This document shows, one piece after another, positions 45,170-56,100 of a stretch of DNA of 64,000 bases. Source of the DNA: Gibbula magus (lineage: Eukaryota; Mollusca; Gastropoda; Trochida; Trochidae); the NCBI GenBank assembly GCA_936450465.1, contig OW388304.1, positions 36,919,593-36,983,592 on the forward strand, read 5' to 3'. The notes below the pieces were generated by a model. The model made no database searches. It was given only the letters and a program-made list of their open reading frames with translations, and was not told the origin of the DNA. Position numbers and translations under genes: made by a program. Position 1 is the first letter of the stretch. Every line of letters begins with the position of its first letter.

Positions 45170-45950
45170 TTTGTAATTCATGTTGGTGATGTCCGTATTA
45201 TGTCCCTGGAAAAATCATCCAAAATATACCAAGTGTACGTAACTATACCCAATTTCCAACCCAGTCAAACACACAATACTGCTGTCAGTTATATACTTGA
45301 CTACAGTTGTTTGTGATGAGGATATACTTTTAAAAGAAGTATTGACAATTATATTCATTATGGTAGTATACTGTTTTTTTTATATCTCACACTCTTGATG
45401 CTGCAATCGCTATTTCTTAATGTTTAATGGTCATGATGTTTACACAATTTCTGAAATACATTAAGTGGACAAAGATGTTATATAAGTAAGTGTACCTTGA
45501 ACTTGTACTTGTTTTGGCATCTGTACTAAAGGACATACACAAATAAACAAAAACATTCTATAATTCTCTCTTCTATCACAGAAAAGCAGATTAAAAAAAC
45601 TACGAATTGAAGGGTCAAGCGCAAAGGAATAATAACCAACAGAATTGTTCTTTTTTAGAATGTCTCGTTTGAAATTTACAGATTTTAGAGATTTTCAATA
45701 ATATCAGTATTCGATACATGATACCCAAACATCAAGGCACAAACATTGTCAAACTTCTGGCTTAACTCATTTAAATTGAATCCCTTTCTGCATTTGTTTC
45801 CACTCCATTTCATTGCATCTAGTTACATGTTGTTTCAATCATGCTTATCACTCGTGGATTAAACTATGTGAGTTGTGGTAGCTATAGGGTTGTTATACTT
45901 CGTAGTTGATGTTGAGAGGAATATTCATTAACATAAGGCGGGACACTTCC
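45170..45950. other. Gene 3 intron-2-type spacer
   Basis: AT-rich. 45838-45875 (atgcttatcactcgtggatt) matches 54058-54080 in gene 4 intron 2. No exon is seen. Confidence 0.5.
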
Positions 45951-46400
45951 CAGCAAACAATTTAACGTTGTCACAACATTGTCACAACGTTGTGAGAAGG
46001 TGTCAGTAACGTTATTTTGCAATGTTGTTTGGACGCTATTTGTAGATTCCTTTTTACGTAATTATAACGTTATTTTGTAACGTTACAAAACCAACGTCCT
46101 GGCAACGTTAGTTTTGTAACGTTACAAAACCAACCTCCTGGCAACGTTAGTTTTGAAACGTTACAAAAACCAACGTCCTGCAACGTTAGTTTTGTAACGT
46201 TATTTGGACGTTATTTGTAGACTCCTTTTTACGTAATTATAACGTCATCTTGTAACGTTACACAATCAACGTCCTGGCAAAGTTAGTTTTGTAACGTTAC
46301 AAAATCAACGTCCTGACAACGTTAGTTTTGTAACGTTACAAAACCAACGTCCTGCCAACGTTAGTTTTGTAACGTTATTTGGACGTTATTTGTAGATTCC
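45950..46400. repeat. AACGTT-rich minisatellite, ~40-bp period
   Basis: After a cccagcaaacaatttaacg lead, units of the type acgtcctggcaacgttag plus ttttgtaacgttacaaaacc repeat. They are interrupted by two or three copies of a longer ggacgttatttgtagattcc / tttttacgtaatt segment. Each unit is partly palindromic. Confidence 0.8.
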
Positions 46401-46424
46401 TTTTTACGTAATTCTTACGTTCTC

Positions 46425-46740
46425 TCAACGTCGGAAACCAACATCCCAACAACGTTGGAAACCAACGTCCTCTCAACGTTGTAAACCAACGTCCCCTGAA
46501 CGTTGTAAAACAACGTTCTCTCAACGTCGGAAACCAACATCCCAACAACGTCAGAAACCAACGTCCCCACAACATCGGAAACCAACGTCCCCTGAACGTT
46601 GGAAGCCAACATTCACTCAACGTTGTAAACCAACGTCCCCTGAACGTTGTAAATCAACGTTTACTCAATGTCGGAAACCAACATCCCTACAACGTCAGAA
46701 ACCAAGGTCCCCTGAACATCGGAAAACAATGTTTCCTTGG
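46425..46740. repeat. AACGTT-rich minisatellite, ~20-bp period
   Basis: About fifteen units of the type caacgtcccctgaacgttgg and aaacc alternate. Apparent minus-strand ORFs (46375-46620) are only the repeat translated. Confidence 0.85.
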
Positions 46741-47520
46741 AACCGAACATGCCCTGAAAATAGAAAACCTACATCCAATTAATGTCAGAAACTAACTCCC
46801 TTGAACACAGGAAATCTCTAAACTTGTATGATATGTTTGCTTGCTGAAGTTTTGTGTTTGTAACATGTAACCTCATACATGTTTGTTTATCAACGACATT
46901 CAGTACATGTTTTGGTACTTATTCAACCATGTATTTTTCATTGACAATTGCCTCTTAGAATCCTACTTAAGGAATTGTTTAGTTAGCAATATTGAACATT
47001 AGATTCTATGAAGGATCAATTAAATGTCAGCGTTTTCTAATAGACAATTTGTAAATGAAAAACAAACCCAGTTAGGGCTATTTCACAAAAGGTTGATTTT
47101 CAAATTTCTTCAAACATCACATCAGTGATTAACGATCACCTAAGTGTGATTTGTGAAAAGAGGACCAAGGGCACTAGGATAATTTAACTTCAACTCATGC
47201 AACAGAGACAAGACAAGTCAGAACCAAAAGTTTATTGCATCGCAGCGTAAATACATATTGTGAAGATTATTTTTTCATGTTTAAGCTTGACTTGTTAAGT
47301 CTCAATTTTGGTAACTGCATGCTTCTTTTCTCCACTAAACAATGCAGCAGTAAGGGACTGGAAGGTTTACAGTTGAATCACCGTTTGGAGCTTCATAATA
47401 CCTGAAATTAAAACAGAAACATAAATATTTCATCTATTAGCAATCAACCATTTGTGATGCGAATCTAAATCTAAAAAATAATTTGAAGTACTGACACTGG
47501 ACAAAAGTGTAATAATGCCC
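46741..47520. other. Spacer, no gene seen
   Basis: Decaying repeat units to about 46810, then unique AT-rich sequence. Confidence 0.45.
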
Positions 47521-47523
47521 GTT

Positions 47524-47720
47524 GCCTCAGATATTAAGGGTACATCCATTGTGTTGTTGGGGGTCAAATATGCCAAACGTCATAAATGGTCTTATTTTAT
47601 CGAGAAGGACCAACTGTTAACGAAAACTACCATTTTGATGATACTCGACTTAGTATATTGACGATATGAAGGTAAAAGTATCGATTTCTGATCGAAAACT
47701 GGACAAGGCACCGCGTGTGG
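47524..47720 (+). repeat. Dispersed repeat, copy 1
   Basis: ttgtgttgttgggggtcaa to atcgaaaactggacaagg. The same words occur inverted at 62245-62410. Class unknown. Confidence 0.55.
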
Positions 47721-50140
47721 CGCGCGCCAATGAGTCAAACGTAATTTTGGAATCTTTTTAAAACCAGACAGAATTGGGTTGATAATGTTCAATAGGTCAT
47801 ATAACTTCTGTGCATGTAAATAGGACGTGCACTTTCGGTTTCTGCACATGCATAATGATGTTACTCGATTTTAATTTGAAACTAGTATTTATTATATGTT
47901 TGCCAATTGGGGATGAATATGCAATTTGTTTGTATTGTAAACAGCACATATGGCACATAATGGTGTTTTGGAACGTATTGAAGCCAAATAAAATGTTATG
48001 AAACACAACGGATGCAGCTTTAATTAATGCAATTTCTAGTCTAGTCTAAAAATATGTGCATGTAATGCACTGTGATGTTCCTGTTCCACCTTTCAATCCA
48101 ACCAATCTTGCCCGAATTTACCACTTACGCCAATCCAAAAGAAGAAAATCCAAAAAGGTTAATCTATTACAAATTTAAAAGAAATGAAATTGTTTTCATA
48201 TTTGGGGTTCCTTTCATAGCCTCTTAGTTCAAATAATTTTATTTGTCTGAGCTCTTCGTTCAAAATATTTCGATGGAAACCAGAACATAATAGTGCCATA
48301 AGCAGATTCACTTGACATGGCCATGTAATATCAAATGGTCACCAACATTTATCAGTGTAGGTGCACAATTGCTGCACATTTTCTGCATGGTCCTTTCGAT
48401 CTTTCTAATTCAAATGGTGTAGACTAAAATCCCCATATCATGACAGAAAATGGTAAAAATATAAGTGATATTTGTTCTCTTCTTCTATAGTTATTTCATA
48501 GGTGTATATATAGCATATTTAAGGGGGTTCTTTACAATTGCTTCTGAGCATCCTCAGTTGTCAGATTAAGATAGACCTTGTAGTCACATGCACATGCACA
48601 TTAGATACTTAAATAACTGTATAGAAATATGATAATGAAATCATTGTATTATAATTGTGAAACATCGAATTTGTTTTATTATAAAGAGATATCTTTTGTT
48701 ATTTTGCTCTGTAATCTAGGTTAAAGGTTGTAGCAATTGCCCACGCACATCTTCAGTTGTCAGATTTTCGCTCTCAGAACTTAATAGCTTTGGTAAATTG
48801 TTCATCAACAGTGTGTTGTAAGAAACATTACAAATCAAATTGCCTTTGGAAATTAATAAAGAAAGGTAATGGCATTGTGGTTGTGTGAAATAGTTTATAT
48901 TTTATGGTAAAACAAAATTCTGCTCTTCAACCTTATATAACTTAATAATGTAATACAAATTTAAATTTTCCACCAAAGAGTTATCTCCCTTTGCCAATAC
49001 TGTTCATAAAAATTCATTTTTAGCATTAAATTACTCATAACATAGGTCCGTGACATGTATTTTTTCTTTTCTATTATTCTTCAGTTGCGAGTGTTCCACA
49101 AGTTATATCATGTTTGAGTTATGTTTCATTTATTTTTTATTCTTGAACAGGACTTTTGAAGTTATTTCTGCAGAATCCATTGTTGACATTATAGTTACGT
49201 ATAAAGGTTAATGAAAAAAAACATACAAACTTTAGAAATCACTTTTCTATTCTAATAACATTCCATTCATGAAAGAAAACAACAATATAGATCTGAATGA
49301 GTATCATTATTTTTTTAAAAGTGACTTTAACAAAATAAAACAAGTTTGCCATTTTTTAGACATTACCACAACAAAAACATCATTTTGCCCCAAAAAAGGT
49401 CCGTAACATGCACTTTTTGAATCTCGAATAATACATATTCAGCTTGCATCATGTCAATTTACAGCAATTTTTCATTTATTTTGATTATTGTTGGGAACCT
49501 CTTTAAAGGGAAACGGTCGTGCATATATTATAAGAATTATCTCCCTTGCAAGTTAAAATTGACAAATCTCAAGGTTTAAACAAAAATTATTATTCAAGTT
49601 AGCCTTGATAAATATGCTTTTGGTTTAAATTTGTTGTTGAAATATATTTCTATCAAACAGTGATATATTCCCCCAGCAAATCTAAATCTTGTGATTATTT
49701 GACATACATATTAATGTTTAACAGAAAACAATAAAATTTGTAAAATTCCAATTTTAAGTGTTAAAGGCTTGAAAATAACGATAAAATTGCATTTTTGTCT
49801 TGCAAAAACGTGTAACCATAACCCTTTAATGAAATCAAGACCCTCTACATTTGAAGCTCATATTTCAACCAACCCCCCAAGAAATGGATATAGCATACGT
49901 TCTTCTATGTATGTAGTAAAACACTAGCATTTTCTCGAGATTTTTAAATTGATAAGGAACCTAAACCTCCTTTAAAGTGTGAGAACTTTAACACAAAGCC
50001 TGATAAGGAGGGTTCTTTCGGGGTATTTTTTGTGGAAACGAAATTCGAGAGGATATTCCCCTTTACACATATATACGTTATTAATACATGATTAAAACAT
50101 TCAAATTGAAAGATACCAATGAAGGTAATATTTTGATGAC
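47721..50140. other. Spacer with intron-2 relic, no gene seen
   Basis: 48040-48300 (caatccaaaaaggttaatct, cgatggaaaccagaac) matches gene 4 intron 2 at 55990-56170. 48400-50000 is AT-rich and unlike any other C1q unit; this is where gene 3 exons 3-4 would be expected. ccgtaacatg words at 49045 and 49400 are isolated. Confidence 0.5.
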
Positions 50141-50269
50141 TAGCAGAGCCTCTTTTGCACTACAATCAATATATTTATCCAAACAAGTCGTGTTTATCGA
50201 AACAATTCCGCAAGATTAGAGATATGGTATAGAAAGGTTTATTGTCTTACTTATAAGTAAAACAATTAT

Positions 50270-51252
50270 AACTTAGATATTACAATACTACATTACAATA
50301 AGGTGGTATTAAGTATTGCTCTGCATTAGCGTGTATCTATTGCTGACAAACATGTATTTTAATGAACTGAATCTCATTTAAAAGTGTTCTGTGTATCATA
50401 AACCAACCAAATAGAACCATTTGATGATGTGATATGGACATAGAACATCATTTACGTTAACGACTATCGTTTGTCCTTTACAAACCTATTTCAGGTAAAT
50501 AATAATCCCATGCTTTGGAATGCTTTACAAAATGAAAATACAAATCAGTTCCATGTGTACACACATAGTATTTAGAACATTGTGTAACTAAAGATTTTTG
50601 AAAACAAATTGGGATAAATGTTCTATTCCCAAAACAAAACTATGGATGTTTTGGAAAACATATGTGTTTTTCGAATATCAGTTAATTGTTAACATAACAG
50701 TTTTTTTTTTAATATGTATGTAAATATTTTTAATATAAATAGCAATACGTATACCTTCAATCTTCGTTTGATACATGAAACACGTTTATGAAAGTTTATT
50801 GATTATTTAAAAAAATCCTGAATAAAAGCCTGCTCTCATTTAAGATGGATGATTCATAGAGTCACATAATCTTTTATGAACAATTCTTAAAGAAAACGCA
50901 TCTGCATTGCTTGCTCTTCCAGTCTCGATACAAAACGAAAACACTGCATGCCGAACATCCTGCACCATCAGGGTATTTTAATTAAAGAGTCTTAATTATT
51001 GATTGAAATAACCTCATGAAGCAGGATGTATGTCAAACAGATAAATGGACAGGGGACACTGTACTATTCGTGTAAACATGAAACTTTTGAATGTTTTTAT
51101 ACATTCAGTTTGTGAAAATAATTTTGAAATCTATTATCTAGCAAAGGTTAATTCCGACACAGTGAGAACTATTTGAAAGAGGGAGTGAGTTACTGTGTAA
51201 TAATGAAAATTAGTTTTGTAATGAATGATCAATGCCTTATGATTGCTTACAG
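50270..51252 (+). repeat. ~0.95-kb duplicated block, copy 2
   Basis: Near-identical to 42230-43162; similarity stops at gattgcttacaggaacgg (51252). Confidence 0.85.
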
Positions 51253-51524
51253 GAACGGCGTACGCCGGACACGTGGTCGGTGTATACGCCGGTCAAACGA
51301 ATCAAGCACAGCCATAGAAAATTCACTTGTAGGTTGATCGTGCTTGCTTCAAGCTTGCTTCAAAAGCCATTGTTAGTTTGGGCTTTTGTTCATAGAGAAC
51401 AATTAGTTTGTTAGTGCCCTTATCGAAAGGACATACGTATATTTAGTGTCTCCATCATAAGAGGCAAAAAGACATCAAATAGTTTACATATATCAATCCA
51501 CATTTAGACTATTTATTTAGTTCA

Positions 51525-51655
51525 TACAAAGAGAATCACGTTTAGTTCCTGGCTTAACACATACGAAAATCACGTTTAGTTCCTTACTTCATTAAGAAAA
51601 TTACATTTAGTTCCTTGCTTTTATTAAGATAATCACGTTTAGTTCCTTGAGTTTG
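51525..51655. repeat. ~35-bp minisatellite
   Basis: Four copies of the word cacgtttagttcctt or a variant (one with acatttagttcctt) at roughly 35-bp steps. Confidence 0.7.
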
Positions 51656-52489
51656 TATTGTATTCAACGTACCAGTTTATTTCATCCTTATAAGCTTCCA
51701 CTGCAAAACAAATGATAAAAGTGTTAATTTAATTTTTGTTTGCTGTTAACAGTGTATATAGACTAGCTATATATTCCTTTATCTGATTAACATGTATGAG
51801 AAAGGATTCTGAATTTATTCATTGAAAGTGCTAGCTTAAAGAGCAGTAAATGATTTTAGTGTTTCAAATACAAAATTAGTTAAAATATACTTATAACGTC
51901 AATCACTAGAGAAATCTTTTATCTACAACATGACATGTGATTAATAAGTTTCATATCACGACAATGTAATGCAATTTGGTTTCAAAGAGAAGTACCCCTT
52001 CGAGTTACGCGTGTCAAGGGTATCTGACGTCATATAAACAAAACTTCCTTTATTGCATAAAACGTACTACACAGCAGCAAGCGTTTCCGAAGTGTGCAGG
52101 TTCGTTTATTCCGCAAGTCGCCATAGAAACTCACGTGCTGCAAAATGACTTATTTGACATATTGACATGTTAACTATATAAAACACTTTTTCATCTCTCA
52201 ACATACATCGCATTTGAAGTAAATGAGTAAGGCATCATTGATATTTGACGCCCAAACATGATTGCATAAAAGACTACAGACAGGGGCGTGACTAGACGTA
52301 AAGGGTGTCCAATATGCTTGTTTTACACAGGCCGCGTACCTGTCACCTGTCTTTCAATAAGGTTTGGTCTATGACTGATTTGATCTCTAGACTGTTAATT
52401 CAAAGTCAAATATGTTATTTCAATACTTTAATTGAATGTGTATTCGCCTACGTATCAATCCCATAACTATGACAGCATCATAATAATAT
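51656..52489. other. Spacer upstream of gene 4
   Basis: No gene is seen. 52398-52490 matches 24535-24640, which lies far upstream of gene 2. Confidence 0.5.
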
Positions 52490-52908
52490 TCCATACACAT
52501 TGTTTTTACGTTCGAGGGTTAAGCGTTTTACTGATATTTTGTAAACAGCCATATTTGGGTTAGATTCTCACCATGGCACCTTATTTAAACTCCGCACTAA
52601 ACCTGTTAAATAATGCTTGTTCGACGTCCTATCTGTTAAGTTAACTACTTTACTACAATAATGGAACGCAGGAATCCCTTTTTCATTTTCTGAGAATCCT
52701 GTTTGAATATCTAACCCATCTATGATTTGCAATCTTACTTTAAACTTTTACCATCTAGATGCACATAACTTTTAAATATACCAATCGACCTTATTGTGAG
52801 TAACCTACATAGCCATGATAAAACACACGACCTTCTAACCAGGTCAAACGAGAAAGGCTTGTCAACAGATAAGTATATAGGTACTGCAGTTTCCTTAACA
52901 TCGACAAT
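52490..52908 (+). promoter_or_regulatory. Conserved 5' flank of C1q gene 4
   Basis: Matches 28029-28460 closely, with gttcgagggttaagcgtttt and gtgagtaacctacatagcca. It is the likely core promoter and 5' UTR region. No TATA box at a typical distance. Confidence 0.5.
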
Positions 52909-53190
52909 ATGTATTTTGCAATTTCATGTATTGTCTCCATACTTTTCCTGTACGGGGCGATTACTGACAACTCAACAGACTACATCCATCAGCTGGAGCT
53001 GAAGATCTCTGATCTCGAGAGTCACACTCTGGCATCGGAACAGAAGCAAGCTGCTGATCTAGCCAGTTTTCTATCCAAGCTACAGGTACAAGAACAGAAG
53101 CAGGCCGCTGTTCTATCCAGTATTCTCGCCAGGATGCAGTCACAGGACCAGAAAATACAGTCCCAGGAACTGGTGATACAAGAACTCAAG
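52909..53190 (+). CDS. Gene 4 exon 1: signal peptide and coiled coil
   Basis: 94 codons, ending ctcaag|gtttgc. It has an internal EQKQAA duplication not seen in the other copies. Confidence 0.87.
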
Positions 53191-56100
53191 GTTTGCTTAT
53201 TTTCATTTCTTGATATAATCTAAACTTCCGTATAATTATCAATAAAATAAAGTGGACTACAAATTAACAACATTTATTATTGAATAATCGATATTAAATA
53301 AATGTGATCCATGGATCATGGACTAATACAATCATGAATATTTAGTGGGTTCATAATATGTTAGTTCAGTTTGATTTAAACATTTCATATAAGCAATGTT
53401 TGCAATACTTTTTTACAGACTGAATTAGAAAACGCCACTAAAACTGACAGTAACTCGGTATCCTCATCAGGTTTGTTATATTTGTTGGTTATGTCCGTAA
53501 ATGTTCATGTAAAATCATTGAAAATATACCAAGTATACTAATCTGTGCACAAATACCAGAGTTAAACACAAACTACATTTGTTTGTTCGTAATGAGGATA
53601 TAATCTTTATGATAAGAACTATATCCGTTCATCGTGGTATGATACTTTGTTAACTATGTAAAACAGACATGGGTGCTAAATATAGAATACTAAACGTTTT
53701 ATGAAACGAGTGGATGGTTTGGTATTTTAACGAGTGAAAGCATGTTATCAAATGGGACTGAGTTTAGCATTTTATTTATTACTCAATGATGTAAATAGCG
53801 CTGAATTGCAATAAAATCGTGTTTAGTGACTCTTACTTGCAAATAGGTCACCCGCTATTGCAGTCGCGTGGCTATCATTGTGACGTCAACCAAAAACGAC
53901 TGTGACGTCCAACGACTATTGTTTGGTTACGGCAGCATGCGGTAGTATCACACATGTGTGTAACCAACTCATTGTTATCTAATGAGTGATCTCACCACGG
54001 TTGAGTTATAAAATAGCTCTTTAAAACATTTCTAAAATATAGAAATTAATTTTCAATCATGCTTATCACTCGTGGATTAAACTATTTGTTGAGAGGTATG
54101 TCAACATTCGAGTTTCTTACATTTTATCTTCTTATAAATCATCGTGTCCTTGTGTTTCAGAGTACGACTGACTACAAAAATGGACACTTTAAACAAAACC
54201 AACTGAATAAAACAAAATATGTAAACTAATTTTGACACACCTAAAATCATTATTTTGTTAATATAGTAAACTATCTATATGGGACATCGCTGTATAGCCT
54301 CATCAATATACTAACTCGAAACAGAGGGTTACAGTAATAGGACAAAGGAATATCCCTGCGTAAAAAAGTAAATACTGTATGACAAAGAGGTACTTTTAAA
54401 CGAAAAAGTGACATCAGGGAAAGAGAAAGCAATATGACCCCATGACAAAGCAAAATATCAACACACAAAGCGATATTGGCAACAGTAAAGAGATTTTGCC
54501 ACGTAACTAAGCATTAAAGTGATATATTGGAACAAGTGAAAGTGAAAGAGCGATAAAGTGATATGGTGTTTCATACTTTTGTTATGCTATATTTCTCTGG
54601 CATCCAATTATATTTCTTCGTTATATTGCCTTATCACTCTGTTGTACGACTATATCACTATTTATATGAAGCATTATCATATATCTATCAAATATATGGT
54701 ATGTTTTGCAAATCTGATATCCGTAAATCCGTATCAATATCAGCAGGCAAGAGTGATCTCCCTTTGCTTACATGCACGCTAACACAGAGAAACGTAACAA
54801 GCAAAGCAGTGTCGGATTAACTAATTCATTTCAGAGAAGCCTCCAAACAAGGCGGGGGCGGGATAGCGCAGTGGTTAGCGCGTTCGGCTTCGGATCAAGA
54901 GGTCCGGGGTTCGAATCCCGCCAGGGGCACGGCAACCTTGTCTGCAGTAGAGAACTGTTCTACACGCAGTAAGGTTTGGGTGCAATGCTACACTGAATTT
55001 CAGCGTAGTACCACCCATGGTTCGCTAGTTCCAGCCGATGCTCGCAGGTTTCACCGCAATGCATAACCACATGGCGTTGCGGGCTTTCTCCCTGCCATAA
55101 TACTAGCAGCCGCGATATAAGTGAAATACTCTTGAAAGCGGCGTTAAACCCCAAATCACCTCACCTCACCTCCAAACAAGGCTGTTGTTGACACTATTAA
55201 CTTATGTAATTAAATATACTATTAATTTGAAAGATGACTAAGAGGCACGGCTTACATAAAACAAATTCAACTTCTTTATAATGGAGGGTATGCTTCATCT
55301 TCTAATCCCCAAATTTTAAAATTTTCACATTAAAACATCAAATTATCGGGCTGATATGGGTGTGGTATCAAAAATGACATGTTTTAATCTCTAAATATTT
55401 CTTCGTTATGTGACCATATCACTTTATCATTGGGCTATATCCCTTTGTAATTTATTGATAGCATATGATGCTCATCATAATTAACAACTACAAATGTGTC
55501 TGCACACTTTGAAATAAATAAATCGTAACTAATCTCATCATAATTGTGACTTCATAGTAATTTCAAAACAAATGCAACACTCACGAGTGTGAACTAAAAA
55601 CTGTTAGCAGAGCATTTTTCTTTGTAATGATATTCTAGAGTTCAACACAAAAGTCATGTAAATTGATCAATGACAAACCAAGTGCCCCTTATTAGACAAC
55701 TAGAAACTAATAATACCCATTCCCATGGCAAACATCAATGTTTCGATGTTTTATTATATGAAGTCATAAAAAGACGACATCATTGCTGGTAGAAGCAGTT
55801 TGAATTTGTTTTAATCAGTTGTTTCTAAGTTTAAGATGTATGTTATTTATTACGTTACATGCATTTATTGCAGTGTCACAAAACATAATGTAAAACAACC
55901 CCACACATTTCAGTGGACTGGCCACTGCCTACCCCATATGTTGTTGGTCAATTTTCGTTTTAGCAGATACCTGAAATAATAACCGAATGTGATGCACTTT
56001 CAATCCAACCAAGTCGTCTTACCATTATTTTTCACTTATGCCAGAGACAATCCAAAAAGGTTAATCTATTAGAATAAATGAACTTGTTTCCACGTAGCCG

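Noticed and set aside
46375..46620. Two minus-strand ORFs of 81 and 65 residues
   Set aside because: They are translations of the 20-bp AACGTT minisatellite with a repeating peptide.
54854..54935. Functional tRNA gene
   Set aside because: Box A and B are intact, but the segment is the head of a 315-bp element with target duplications and a second dispersed copy, so it is a SINE.
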